Below, piece after piece: positions 54,970 through 63,806 of a DNA stretch of 64,000 bases (within the stretch, counting starts at the first letter, position 1; the number at the start of each line of letters is the position of its first letter). A model generated the notes under the pieces. It worked only from the letters and a program-made list of their open reading frames with translations, did not search any database and had not been told where the DNA came from. Both the position numbers and the translations under genes were made by a program. Origin of the DNA: JBDRLU01 sp043812795 (GTDB lineage: Bacteria > Chloroflexota > Dehalococcoidia > Dehalococcoidales > UBA2162); contig JBDRLU010000012.1 in the NCBI GenBank assembly GCA_043812795.1, forward strand, positions 1 through 64,000, written 5' to 3'.

Positions 54970-55965
54970 TTATTTAGTCTGTTCTTGAGCAGACTGCGTT
55001 ACCAACCGCAACATCTTACGGTTTCCCGGCCCAGGTGCTTTAACAGCTTCCATTTGGCCCTCTTCTAACAGCTCTTTTCTTGCTCTCCAAAAAGCATAGT
55101 CAGTATGGCCATTACCTATTACATGGAATCTCACCTCCATTTCCAACTTAGAGCTAGCCTTAATGAAGTCAACAATGCTTTGTTTTGCCTTCTCGGTCTT
55201 AGCTTTTCTCTCCGCCATATACTCGGGTGCTACCTTATGGATAGGGTAGTCAAATTCAGCCACAATCTGTTGGCGTTCGCTGTCTCTAGACCATATATCT
55301 ATTTCTCTTAATTTAAGTCCCTGCTTTGGGATAATTTTGAACCAACCATCAAGCCAGGCATCAAACACTGTGCTACCCTTACCGGCTTTGTCAGAAGGCG
55401 TACCAGCACCTTCATGATGGACGATTATCAGAGTCAGTTTGTATTTTTGTATTAGCTTGTCAAGGTTAACGCAGAAGGCATTGAGCACCTCATCCTGGTT
55501 GCTGTCTCTTTTAATTGCTTTCCACCGTGGGTCAAGAATCAGCACCTCCACAGGAAAGCCTTCAGCTATAGACTGGGTTAGAATCTCGTCCAGTTCTTTG
55601 GTATGCAGGTCAAGGCTAAGGTCTGTGATGGTTAGGTATCTGAAACGCTGCAAGTCATAACCCAATGCGTGATGGATATCCTGTACCCTTTGCTGAAACA
55701 TCTCCTCCGAGATTTCAAAGTTAACGTACAGCACGTTTGAGGAAGTAGTCTTGAATCCTAGAAATTCAGCACCTGCGGCGATGGCCATACCCATCTGGAT
55801 GGTAAAGAAAGACTTCGCTACCTTCCATTTCCCTATAACTGAGCATTTGGCTTGCTTCCTCAGCTTCTGCTCGATGATATAGGGTATGTCGGGTACATCG
55901 GTTTCAATCGCAGTCTTGCCAGAGCGTATTCGGTATTTATTTTTACTATCGCCTGTATCGCTCAT
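54970..55965 (-). CDS. RepA/AAA_25-like ATPase (replicative helicase type)
   Basis: 331 residues of the RecA-fold family seen in plasmid RepA and phage helicases. The Walker A loop reads SVIGKWKVAKSFFTIQM (about residue 40), with Ala where Gly precedes Lys, an unusual change. VLYVNFEISEEMFQQRV, the Walker B VEVLILDPRWKAI and LIIVHHEGAGTPSDKAGKGS follow in the right order. The C-terminal 80 residues look like a winged helix. It probably unwinds the element's origin; the minus-strand operon ends with the Cys-motif gene. Confidence 0.85.
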   Translation of the reverse strand: MSDTGDSKNKYRIRSGKTAIETDVPDIPYIIEQKLRKQAKCSVIGKWKVAKSFFTIQMGMAIAAGAEFLGFKTTSSNVLYVNFEISEEMFQQRVQDIHHALGYDLQRFRYLTITDLSLDLHTKELDEILTQSIAEGFPVEVLILDPRWKAIKRDSNQDEVLNAFCVNLDKLIQKYKLTLIIVHHEGAGTPSDKAGKGSTVFDAWLDGWFKIIPKQGLKLREIDIWSRDSERQQIVAEFDYPIHKVAPEYMAERKAKTEKAKQSIVDFIKASSKLEMEVRFHVIGNGHTDYAFWRARKELLEEGQMEAVKAPGPGNRKMLRLVTQSAQEQTK

Positions 55966-56033
55966 GCGTGTGCCTCACGTCCTAAGAGTAAAAGTAGCAG
56001 AACGGAACACAGTAAAAAATTGGCAAAAATACG

Positions 56034-56068
56034 TCTAAACAAAATCACCCACCTTTACGTGGGTGATT
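56034..56068 (-). terminator. Hairpin terminator after the 56097 gene
   Basis: AATCACCCAC and GTGGGTGATT (10 bp, loop of 6) at 56043-56068, followed on the minus strand by TTGTTT. It lies 28 bases after the stop of the gene at 56097-56816. Confidence 0.7.
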
Positions 56069-56096
56069 CAGTCCAAATTTTCTTTGAGAGAGATTC

Positions 56097-56816
56097 CTAC
56101 CGTTTTTTAGGTCGTCCACCCTTAATCTTCGGAAGCGTTAGGCCTAGTTTTTTTGATATAGATTCTACTGCGTGCCTTATGGTGTCCGGATGGGATGCCT
56201 CCTCTTTAGCTATTTGATTCCAGCTTTGCTTTAGACAGACACGCTTGAAAACCCACCGCATGTGGATTCCAAACGATCCATGTCTTCGGGTTCTTATGTA
56301 CCCGAATTCTTCAAGAGACCGTTCATATTCAGACCATTGCTTCTCGAACTGTTTGAAGATGTCCTGTTCTATTGACTTCTTGGTTGGCAAGGACCAGGTG
56401 TTCCAAGTTATCGTATACTCTCTATGCTCTGTGTCTGCTTCGCTAATTGGGCCGATTACTAGGGCTTTGGGATATACAATGCCGTAGTTGAGCCTATCAA
56501 TTGCCCAATCAGGGTTCAACCCGTATTCCTTTACCAACTGTGATAGCGCCGTGGAATATTCCTTCGCTTTTGTACAATCTTGTTTAAGACTGAGTGGTGG
56601 GTCTTCTCTTGACTTCAAAATACCTATCTCTGACCACGAGTGGTCTTTCAAGAGTAACGAATACTCTTGCCTCAACTCTTCCAGTCTGTCACAAAATGGC
56701 TGGTGCCGTGCTAACAAGAAAAATAGGTAGTCAATGCATGTGGCGCAGTACCTTTCAAAATCGAAAGTGGTCATATTTCTCCAAGCGATTCGGGATATTG
56801 TTTCAAAATGATACAT
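56097..56816 (-). CDS. Hypothetical element protein with C-terminal HTH-like region
   Basis: About 239 residues from ATG 56816 (an upstream ATG at 56834 also reads in frame). The first part has many aromatic and Cys residues (FDFERYCATCIDYLFFLLAR); the end reads CLKQSWNQIAKEEASHPDTI followed by RHAVESISKKLGL, an HTH-like helix pair, and a basic tail KGGRPKKR. It may be an initiator or regulator. It shares a divergent promoter region with the excisionase-like gene at 56892. Confidence 0.7.
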   Translation of the reverse strand: MYHFETISRIAWRNMTTFDFERYCATCIDYLFFLLARHQPFCDRLEELRQEYSLLLKDHSWSEIGILKSREDPPLSLKQDCTKAKEYSTALSQLVKEYGLNPDWAIDRLNYGIVYPKALVIGPISEADTEHREYTITWNTWSLPTKKSIEQDIFKQFEKQWSEYERSLEEFGYIRTRRHGSFGIHMRWVFKRVCLKQSWNQIAKEEASHPDTIRHAVESISKKLGLTLPKIKGGRPKKR

Positions 56817-56855
56817 CGTTACGCCTTTTATCACAATATGTTTTCAGATTGTCCC

Positions 56856-56885
56856 TTGACTATTATACCTGTACTCGTGTATAAT
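56856..56885 (+). promoter_or_regulatory. Leaderless-type promoter of the xis-like/int operon
   Basis: -35 TTGACT (56856-56861), 18-bp spacer, perfect -10 TATAAT (56880-56885). The expected first base falls on the ATG at 56892, so the mRNA has no leader. It drives the excisionase-like gene and, in the circular element, would read on into the joined integrase gene. Confidence 0.8.
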
Positions 56886-56891
56886 ATACCT

Positions 56892-57074
56892 ATGTACAGC
56901 GTTAAGGAAGCAGCACAAAAACTAGGGCTAGATACCAGCCAAGTTAGGCGTCTTTTGCAGGATGGCAAGATTAAGGGCAAGAAATGGGGGAGGGATTGGA
57001 TGGTATTAGAGCTTAACTATACTAGGCAAAGAAAACCAGGAGGAGGCCGAAAGCCACAGGGAGGTAAGAAATGA
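56892..57074 (+). CDS. Excisionase-type HTH protein
   Basis: 60 residues: YSVKEAAQKLGLDTSQVRRL, then LQDGKIKGKKWGRDWMV, the MerR/excisionase-like winged HTH that reads Y-x-x-x-x-A-A-x-x-L and binds bent DNA. The tail GGGRKPQGGKK is basic. ATG 56892 lies at the predicted transcript start. It overlaps the next gene by four bases (ATGA). Probably sets the direction of integrase action at att sites. Confidence 0.85.
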   Translation: MYSVKEAAQKLGLDTSQVRRLLQDGKIKGKKWGRDWMVLELNYTRQRKPGGGRKPQGGKK

Positions 57075-57277
57075 TAAAGAGACGGTTAACACTAGGGATA
57101 ATTTCACTCCTGATTGGGACTGCTTTGTATTTTGACCAAGAACTCAGATTACATGCTTCTTGGAGCTGGGGGCAATTCATGCACCACGAGTCCTTCATTG
57201 CTATAGCTGGCAGTGTAGGGATAGTCTTATTAATAGTAGCCATAGTTGATTCAGTGAATAAGAAATCAAGGGGGTAA
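57071..57277 (+). CDS. Small membrane protein of the element
   Basis: 68 residues: two hydrophobic helices (LTLGIISLLIGTALYF and FIAIAGSVGIVLLIVAIVD) joined by a loop with two His, ending in a basic tail. It starts inside the stop of the excisionase-like gene and ends three bases before the HTH module. No family known. Confidence 0.65.
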   Translation: MIKRRLTLGIISLLIGTALYFDQELRLHASWSWGQFMHHESFIAIAGSVGIVLLIVAIVDSVNKKSRG

Positions 57278-57280
57278 GAA

Positions 57281-57576
<296 letters not shown>

Positions 57577-57659
57577 ACGTTCAAAACGTTTTAGATTATA
57601 AGCGTTAGTGTTTGGCTTGTCAATTGAAATAATAACGACCACAGCGGTTTAGATAAGCA

Positions 57660-57688
57660 TTTACACTCCAGCAAACTTGGACTATACT
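57660..57688 (+). promoter_or_regulatory. Leaderless-type promoter of the MFS gene
   Basis: -35 TTTACA (57660-57665), 17-bp spacer, -10 TATACT (57683-57688). The first transcribed base should be at or next to ATG 57696, and no ribosome site is present. Confidence 0.75.
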
Positions 57689-57695
57689 TGCCCGT

Positions 57696-58940
57696 ATGTC
57701 GGAAGAAAGGCGGTCAAGTGACTCGATGAGTACCGGCTCCAACCGTAAGCCAATCTGGGGACTGCACCCGAACGTCTTTTTCCTCGGCCTGGTCAGCCTG
57801 CTGACCGATATCAGCAGCGAGATGATTTTTACCCTCATTCCCCTCTTTCTGAGTAACGTGCTGGGGGCAGCCACCACCATCGTCGGACTGGTGGGCGGCA
57901 TCTCGGATAGCTCTGATTCTCTGCTACGGATTTTCGCCGGCTGGCTGAGCGACCGCATCGGTAAGCCGAAACTGCTGGCGGTCCTGGGTTACAGCTTTTC
58001 GACTCTGGCCAAGCCCTTTATGTATATCGCCGGTAACTGGGGGACCGTGGCGGGGGTCAGGTTCGGCGACCGGGTGGGGAAGGGGATGCGTTCCGCTCCC
58101 CGCGATGCTCTGGTGGCGGATTCGGTCACCGCCGAACAAAGGGGCCGGGGGTTCGGCCTGCACCGGGCGATGGATACCGCCGGGGCTGTCATCGGACTAG
58201 CCATCGCGGCCGTGGTCATCTATACCGTGCAGGGTGGCAGTATCGAGCTCGGGCTGGCCAGCTACCGGTGGCTGGTTATTATCGGTGTCATACCCGCCGT
58301 GTTAGGCGTACTGGTACTCTCCTTTTTCGTTCAGGAAAGAGCGAAAAAACAGCCGGTTAAATCGGACTCGGGAGTGCCGCAAACCGCGACGACACCGTTC
58401 AGTCTTCGTTTCAAGGTATTTCTAGCTATCATGGCCGTTTTCACGCTGGGCAATTCCAGCGATTTCTTTGTTATCCTGCGGGCGCAGGACCTGGACGTAC
58501 CGCTCATTGGAGTGGTGCTGATGCTGGTGGTCTTCAATATTGTTTATGCCGTTTCTTCATTACCGATGGGCATACTTTCCGACCGGCTGGGCCGCCGGCG
58601 TGTCCTCGCTGTCGGCTGGTTCATTTATGCCGCCGTTTACCTCGGCTTTGCCATGGCAACTTTCATCTGGCAGGCATGGTTTCTTTTTGCCATCTACGGA
58701 ATTTATTACGGAATGGTGGAAGGAGCTGCCCGTGCCTTCGTCGCCGACCTTGTCCCGGCCGAAAGACGGGGGACGGCTTATGGGCTGTATCACGGTGTGG
58801 TGGGCTTCGCTCTCTTACCCGCCAGTCTCATCGCCGGCTGGCTGTGGGATGCTTTCAATCCCGCAGCGCCGTTTTATTTCGGTGCCGGCCTGGCCTTGCT
58901 GGCCATGCTGGGAATCCTGATATTTATCAAAGAAAAATAA
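57696..58940 (+). CDS. MFS transporter
   Basis: 414 residues with about 12 membrane helices. NVFFLGLVSLLTDISSEMIF and GFGDRVGKGMRSAPRDALVA-type loops (seen as VRFGDRVGKGMRSAPRDALV) and WLSDRIGKPKLLAV mark the group of small-molecule or drug exporters with a DISSEM helix. A second signature, MGILSDRLGRRRVLA, starts the second half. The solute is unknown. No ribosome site; start fits a leaderless mRNA. Confidence 0.92.
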   Translation: MSEERRSSDSMSTGSNRKPIWGLHPNVFFLGLVSLLTDISSEMIFTLIPLFLSNVLGAATTIVGLVGGISDSSDSLLRIFAGWLSDRIGKPKLLAVLGYSFSTLAKPFMYIAGNWGTVAGVRFGDRVGKGMRSAPRDALVADSVTAEQRGRGFGLHRAMDTAGAVIGLAIAAVVIYTVQGGSIELGLASYRWLVIIGVIPAVLGVLVLSFFVQERAKKQPVKSDSGVPQTATTPFSLRFKVFLAIMAVFTLGNSSDFFVILRAQDLDVPLIGVVLMLVVFNIVYAVSSLPMGILSDRLGRRRVLAVGWFIYAAVYLGFAMATFIWQAWFLFAIYGIYYGMVEGAARAFVADLVPAERRGTAYGLYHGVVGFALLPASLIAGWLWDAFNPAAPFYFGAGLALLAMLGILIFIKEK

Positions 58941-58954
58941 AAGTGAAAAGTCCC

Positions 58955-59034
58955 ATACCGACGCAGTCGGTATCCAGAAATACATAGATTGGACTTGCAA
59001 ATAGGTTTACTGGATTCTGTGTCAAGCACAGAAT
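58955..59034. repeat. Pair of ATTC/ATAC palindromes
   Basis: ATACCGAC-gca-GTCGGTAT (58955-58973) and ATTCTGTG-tcaag-CACAGAAT (59014-59034), flanked by CCAG and TGACAG as at 48980-49129. They lie between the convergent MFS and RNase H genes. Confidence 0.75.
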
Positions 59035-59046
59035 GACAGTTCCCCA

Positions 59047-59445
59047 CTACTTCAAAGCGGCGTGGGCCAGGTTGTGGGCTTCGGTATTTGTCTTACCATC
59101 GATGTGACTCATGGTAAATTTCTCGAACTGGTTCTGCAACGCTTTTACCTTTTGAAATAAAGGTCTGAGCGAGGCGGTCTTTACCCGGTATTCGCCGCTG
59201 ACCTGACAGACGATTAGTTGCGAGTCCGAACGTAGCTCGACCTGACGGGCGCCCAGTTCCAGAGCTTTTTGCAGGGCGGCGATAATCGCCCGGTATTCCG
59301 CCTGGTTATTCGTGGTGTGACCGATACTCTGAGAGATAGTGGCAAGGACTCGGCTGTGTTCGTCCTTGATAACGGCACCGATACTGGCCGCGCCGGGGTT
59401 AGGCTCAGCCGCACCGTCCGTATTAATAATTACCTTTCTTATCAT
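59047..59445 (-). CDS. RNase HI-like protein
   Basis: 132 residues of the short RNase H branch common in bacteria. Catalytic acids are in VIINTDGAAEPNPG, TNNQAEYRAIIAAL, VELRSDSQLIVCQ and the final GKTNTEAHNLAH, where the last position is Glu/His rather than the usual DxAN. It should cut RNA in RNA-DNA hybrids. It lies 12 bases downstream of the coiled-coil zinc-ribbon gene in the same operon, a frequent pairing. Confidence 0.9.
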   Translation of the reverse strand: MIRKVIINTDGAAEPNPGAASIGAVIKDEHSRVLATISQSIGHTTNNQAEYRAIIAALQKALELGARQVELRSDSQLIVCQVSGEYRVKTASLRPLFQKVKALQNQFEKFTMSHIDGKTNTEAHNLAHAALK

Positions 59446-59457
59446 CGGTCCTTTGTT

Positions 59458-60153
59458 TTAAGCCGTATAGAGAATGCGACCGCAGCTACTGCACCGCACC
59501 AGCTCATTACTTTTTGCCCGCTGCAACTCAAGAGTGGACAAAGAGATACGGCAGCCGCGGCAGATGCCTTGCTCGACTCTGGCGACGGCCGTACTTTTTT
59601 GCTGCCGCAGTTCGCGGTAAATGGCGATAGTGCCCGGGTCAATCGTTGCCGTCAGGCTTTGCTGCCTTTCTTCGAGGTCGGCCATGTCTGCCTTCAGGTC
59701 GTCCAGTTCGGCACCCAGTTTTTCTTGCTGTTCATGCCATGTCGCTTCCAGCGCCTGAAGCTCGCGTTCCATGTTGGCCACGGTGTTATTGCCGTGCTCG
59801 ATTCCTTCCATCAAAGCCAGCAGTTCATCTTCCAGTTTAGCGCGTTTAGTTTTTAAAATTTCGGTCTCTTGTTGCAAGTCGGACAGTTCCTTAGGGTTAT
59901 GGATGCGTCCACTGTACAGTTTCTCATCAGCCGCAGTAATTTTGCTATTAAGGTCATCGATTTCCCATTCTTGGCCGTGTTGCCGGTGGGCCAGGTTATT
60001 TACCTCTTCCCGCTGTGTCTTCAGGGCGTTACGGGCCCTGGCTATTTCTTCACTTTCACCGAGTCGGCCGGTAGTTTGATTAATGGCCTGCCGGGTAGAT
60101 TCGATTTCCAGGTCGACTTCCTGGAGTTCGTAAAGCTGTTTGGCGACATTCAT
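59458..60153 (-). CDS. Coiled-coil protein with C4-type zinc ribbon
   Basis: 231 residues. Residues about 5-180 are nearly all heptad helix (LQQETEILKTKRAKLEDELL). The end holds the zinc ribbon CRGCRISLSTLELQRAKS and RCSSCGRILY. This is the COG1579 family, nucleic-acid associated but poorly known. A promoter (TTGCCA 60185-60190, 17 bp, TACAAT 60162-60167) sits so close that the mRNA starts at or beside ATG 60153; no ribosome site is seen. It leads the RNase H operon. Confidence 0.9.
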   Translation of the reverse strand: MNVAKQLYELQEVDLEIESTRQAINQTTGRLGESEEIARARNALKTQREEVNNLAHRQHGQEWEIDDLNSKITAADEKLYSGRIHNPKELSDLQQETEILKTKRAKLEDELLALMEGIEHGNNTVANMERELQALEATWHEQQEKLGAELDDLKADMADLEERQQSLTATIDPGTIAIYRELRQQKSTAVARVEQGICRGCRISLSTLELQRAKSNELVRCSSCGRILYTA

Positions 60154-60275
60154 ATTGGTCTATTGTATAACGGCGCTAGCTTAATGGCAATGGAAGTGAA
60201 TGGGTTTTGTTTGACATTACTTGGAGTAGGCCAGTTAACTAAAAAGTTTCCATTCTTTAATTGTATTGACCTCGC

Positions 60276-60313
60276 CCCCTTTATCCCCTTCCTGTGGGAA
60301 GGGGATAAAGGGG
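60276..60313. repeat. 17-bp perfect G/C-rich hairpin repeat
   Basis: CCCCTTTATCCCCTTCC pairs with GGAAGGGGATAAAGGGG around loop TGTG. It lies in a 308-base region (60154-60461) without genes, next to GGATGGGG. Related G-rich phrases lie at 37382 and 63686. No T tract, so it is not a normal terminator. Confidence 0.8.
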
Positions 60314-60461
60314 ATGGGGTTCACCCATCTGAAAAAAGTTGGAGAAACAAGAATTGCCAATTTAATCGACCTGGCTTGGTAAGTTGGCAAGAATGACAAA
60401 ATAGCCTAGTCTTATCAGAACAAATGTACTAATATGAATTCAGGTAAATGGAGAAAAAATT

Positions 60462-60824
60462 ATGGTAACGACGAACGGAAAAAGAGGTGCCCCGAAGGGT
60501 AATCAAAACGCCCGGAAGCATGGCTTTTACTCCAAGACTCTTGATGAAACGGAGCGACAAGACTTTGAGATGGCCACTGAAGTCGAGGGTATCGATGACG
60601 AGATTGCTCTGCTGCGGGTGAAAATAAAGTCGTTGCTGGAACGCGACCCGGAAAACATCAAGCTTATCATGCAGGCGACCAATGCTCTGGGCAGACTAAT
60701 TCGTACCCGCTATAACATCAGCAAGAAAGACAAGAAAGGGCTGAAGGAAGCTATCGGCAACGTATTAAAGGATATTGCTCTGCCGCTGGGCATCGGGATT
60801 GGCACGGTTATCAAAAAGCAGTGA
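60462..60824 (+). CDS. Phage terminase small-subunit-like protein
   Basis: 120 residues. The N-terminus RGAPKGNQNARKHGFYSKT is the typical opening of a group of phage-derived terminase small subunits. The middle is helical (DEIALLRVKIKSLLERDP, TNALGRLIRTRYNISKK). It ends 14 bases before the large-subunit start. Small subunits recognise the DNA to be packaged. No other phage gene is close. Confidence 0.8.
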   Translation: MVTTNGKRGAPKGNQNARKHGFYSKTLDETERQDFEMATEVEGIDDEIALLRVKIKSLLERDPENIKLIMQATNALGRLIRTRYNISKKDKKGLKEAIGNVLKDIALPLGIGIGTVIKKQ

Positions 60825-60838
60825 TAAAGAGGTAAAGA

Positions 60839-62221
60839 ATCACCGGCATCAATCAACTCAGGCCTTACCAGCGGGAAGTAGCCCTGGCGGTACTGGACAG
60901 TGTTTTTAATCGGAAAGGGCTGACTTTCTCCGTGGAGATTGCCCGTCAGGGAGGCAAAAACGAGCTATCGGCCCAGCTTGAACTGCTTTTACTTACGCTT
61001 AATATCGGCGAGGCAAAGAACCTGATTAAATCCTCGCCGACTTTCAATCCGCAGGCGGTCATCTCGATGACCCGACTGAAAGACCGTCTGAACGAGGTCG
61101 GCTTCGACGGTATCTGGACGGCTGAGTCCGGCTATATTATTCGCTTGGGTAATGCCCGGGCGATTTTTCTTTCGGCGGAAAAATCGGCCAGCGTTGTCGG
61201 TCACACCGCCCACATCCTTCTCGAAATCGATGAAGCACAGGATGTCAGCAAAGAAAAATATGCCAAGGAATTCAAGCCGATGGGCGCCGCCACCAACGTG
61301 ACCACCATCCATTACGGCACGACCTGGGACGAAACAACCCTGCTCGAAGAAATCAAGCAGGCCAATTATGAGCTGGAAAGAAAGGACGGTATCAGGCGCC
61401 ACTTCCGCTATGACTGGCAGGAAGTGGCGAAATGCAATCCCGACTATCTGGCCTATGTCGAGGGCGAGCGTGAGCATCTGGGAGCTGACCATCCGCTCTT
61501 TTTGACACAATACTGCCTCCTGCCAATAAGAGGCGGTGGCGGTTTTCTTTCTCCGCAACAGCGTGCCCAATTACAGGGAGAGCATACCCGAAGACGCCGC
61601 CCCGACCTTGGCAAGATTTACGTGGCCGGTATCGACCTGGCCGGTGAAGCGGAAGAAGAGGCCGGCCTTCGGTGGCAGTCCGTCAGACCTCGGCAGGACG
61701 CCACCGTACTGACTATCGGTGAATTAGATTTCCCGGGCCGTAATAGCCTCCAGAAACAGCCGACGATGAAGGTTGTGGAACATTATAGCTGGACAGGGGA
61801 AAAACATACCGACCTTTACCCGCAACTGGTTGACTTGCTCAAGAATGTCTGGCGTTGCCGCCGGGTGATGGTGGATGCCACCGGCGTCGGCCAGCCAGTC
61901 TGTTCTTTTTTGCAGCAGGCGTTAGGGTCGGTAGTAATTCCTTTCACTTTTACCCAGCCCGCGAAATCGGAACTGGGTTTTAACCTGCTGGCGGCCATCA
62001 ACTCCGGCCGTGTGAAAATATATGCCGCCGATGGCTCCGATGAATACCGGGAATTTTGGGAGGAGATGGAGAAGGCGAAGAGCCACTACCGCCCGAACCA
62101 GACCATCAACTTTCTGGTTGACCCGGCCCGGGGACATGACGATTTTCTGATGAGCCTGGCCTTGCTGGTCGAAGCCGTTAATCAGTATTCTCCACGCAGC
62201 GCCAGAGGCAGCCTCGGTTGA
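60839..62221 (+). CDS. Terminase large-subunit-like ATPase/nuclease, apparent AUC start
   Basis: About 460 residues. The frame is open from 60836 and reads TGINQLRPYQREVALAVLDS before the next standard start, GTG 60932, so the true start is upstream; ATC 60839 follows GAGG by six bases. The ATPase has VEIARQGGKNELSAQ (Walker A) and LLEIDEAQDVSKEKY (Walker B), with HYGTTWDETTLLEE as the coupling motif. The nuclease half reads YVAGIDLAGEAEEE, VMVDATGVGQPV and HDDFLMSLALLVEA. Packages or cuts DNA in phages; here isolated among housekeeping genes. Confidence 0.88.
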   Translation: MTGINQLRPYQREVALAVLDSVFNRKGLTFSVEIARQGGKNELSAQLELLLLTLNIGEAKNLIKSSPTFNPQAVISMTRLKDRLNEVGFDGIWTAESGYIIRLGNARAIFLSAEKSASVVGHTAHILLEIDEAQDVSKEKYAKEFKPMGAATNVTTIHYGTTWDETTLLEEIKQANYELERKDGIRRHFRYDWQEVAKCNPDYLAYVEGEREHLGADHPLFLTQYCLLPIRGGGGFLSPQQRAQLQGEHTRRRRPDLGKIYVAGIDLAGEAEEEAGLRWQSVRPRQDATVLTIGELDFPGRNSLQKQPTMKVVEHYSWTGEKHTDLYPQLVDLLKNVWRCRRVMVDATGVGQPVCSFLQQALGSVVIPFTFTQPAKSELGFNLLAAINSGRVKIYAADGSDEYREFWEEMEKAKSHYRPNQTINFLVDPARGHDDFLMSLALLVEAVNQYSPRSARGSLG

Positions 62222-62231
62222 GGCTTTGCTG

Positions 62232-63536
62232 CTAAGTGTTGGCCTTGAGGATACGGATAATCCTGGTCTTCGCTTTGACCACTTCCAGCCGGTCGACTTC
62301 GGCGATGGCGGCTTGAAGGTTACCCTCTTTGGCCAGATGGGTGGTCATCACCAGGGGGACGAAGTCTTCGGAAACGGCCTCTTTCTGAATGACGGCGGCA
62401 ATACTGATATTGTGTTTCCAGAAGATGTTGCATATCTGGGCTAAAACACCGGCCTGGTCGAGTACGCTAAACCTCAAGTAATAGCGTCGCTCGATGGCTT
62501 CCGGCGGGCCCAGGACCAGGGCTTCGGCTGAATCGGGCATCGGCATCGTCCGGCCTTCGGCGATATCCAGTAGGTCTTTGACCACGGCATCCGCCGTGGG
62601 ATAAGTACCGGCGCCCGGCGCCACCAGTCCGGAAATGACTCCGTATTCATCCTCGAGCTCGGTGCCGTTATACGCTCCCTCGAGAGAGCCGAGGAGAGAT
62701 AACTCGGGGACCAGTGCCGGATGGACGCCCACATTAAAGACGCCGTCTTCGGGTTCGATGACGCCCACCAGTTTGACGGCATAACCCAATTCCGTCGCGT
62801 ACTGGATATCCTGCACGGCCATATCCCTGATGCCCTCCAGATAAAAAGGAGCGATGGAATGATAGGAGTTACCGATGAGGGCGAGCACGATACGGATTTT
62901 ATTGGCGGTATCGATGCCATCAATATCATCGGACGGGTCGGGTTCGGCAAAGCCTTTGGCCTGGGCTTCTTTCAAGGCCTCGGCAAAGCTCTTGCCTTCA
63001 CGGGTCATCGTGGACAGGATATAGTTACAGGTACCGTTCAGGATAGCATGGATATGGCGGAACTTTTTAGCGGCGGTGCCGGCCTGGCGGAACTCGTGAA
63101 TGAGCGAGTGGCAGCCGACAAAGCTGGCCCGAAAACCGATGCGGCGGTTCAACTCGGTGGCCAGTTGAAAGATAGACTGGCCTTCGCGGGCGAGCAGCAT
63201 CTTGTTGGCGGTGGCCACGTCCTTACCATTCTTAAGGGCCGCTAGCAAAATGCTCTTCGCCGGTTCGATGCCGCCGATAGTCTCGACGATAATATCAATC
63301 TGCGGGTCGTTGACGGCAGACTGCCAGTCGCTACTCAAATAGCTGGCGGGCACGGTGACCCGCCGCGGCCGTTTCAGGTCTTTATCGATGACTTTCACCA
63401 GCTCGAGGCCGGCAATGCCTTTCTGATAAAGCAGCTCGACCACGCCGCTGCCGATATTCCCGAAGCCGATAACGGCTACTTTTTTGGTGGCCAGCTTCCG
63501 GCGCGGTTTATTAGTAATGGGTTTGGGTTCTTTCAC
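62232..63536 (-). CDS. hom: Homoserine dehydrogenase
   Basis: 434 residues from GTG 63536 (GAGGAG six bases before). It reduces aspartate semialdehyde to homoserine, next after asd (9804). VAVIGFGNIGSGVVELL is the NAD(P) loop; the active-site stretch reads AEPDPSDDIDGIDTANKIRI. GTCNYILSTMTREGKSFAEA holds the dimer/catalytic region. The C-terminal ACT domain (FSVLDQAGVLAQICNIFWKH) allows feedback by threonine in many homologues. Length and order match Gram-positive/Chloroflexota enzymes. Confidence 0.96.
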   Translation of the reverse strand: MKEPKPITNKPRRKLATKKVAVIGFGNIGSGVVELLYQKGIAGLELVKVIDKDLKRPRRVTVPASYLSSDWQSAVNDPQIDIIVETIGGIEPAKSILLAALKNGKDVATANKMLLAREGQSIFQLATELNRRIGFRASFVGCHSLIHEFRQAGTAAKKFRHIHAILNGTCNYILSTMTREGKSFAEALKEAQAKGFAEPDPSDDIDGIDTANKIRIVLALIGNSYHSIAPFYLEGIRDMAVQDIQYATELGYAVKLVGVIEPEDGVFNVGVHPALVPELSLLGSLEGAYNGTELEDEYGVISGLVAPGAGTYPTADAVVKDLLDIAEGRTMPMPDSAEALVLGPPEAIERRYYLRFSVLDQAGVLAQICNIFWKHNISIAAVIQKEAVSEDFVPLVMTTHLAKEGNLQAAIAEVDRLEVVKAKTRIIRILKANT

Positions 63537-63571
63537 AGTATTCTCCTCGCCCTTGATGCCTGAATGCGCCT

Positions 63572-63600
63572 ATAATATCGCCATCAGATTTAACTGTCAA
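63572..63600 (-). promoter_or_regulatory. Promoter of hom
   Basis: Minus strand: -35 TTGACA (63595-63600), 17-bp spacer, -10 TATTAT (63572-63577). The start of transcription is about 30 bases before GTG 63536. Confidence 0.85.
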
Positions 63601-63767
63601 TGGAATGACTGAGCTATCAGCTTTCAGCGAGGTTGTTTCATCGTTCCCAGAACATTGTGACTTATTTTTTATTCCGCTCCTTTTAAGAGAGGGATTAAGG
63701 GTGAGGTCATACTTTTAAGGAAAGGCAACGAAAAACCAATAAAGGCCTGGGAGGAAGTAGGTAATGG

Positions 63768-63798
63768 TTGACATTTTACACGTTTCAGTGTAAAATGT
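63768..63798 (+). promoter_or_regulatory. Palindromic autoregulated promoter of the XRE gene
   Basis: -35 TTGACA (63768-63773), 17-bp spacer, -10 TAAAAT (63791-63796). A perfect 11-bp inverted repeat, ACATTTTACAC-gtttca-GTGTAAAATGT, spans 63771-63798, so both boxes lie in its arms. Binding would shut the promoter. Confidence 0.85.
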
Positions 63799-63806
63799 GC
63801 TTGAGA

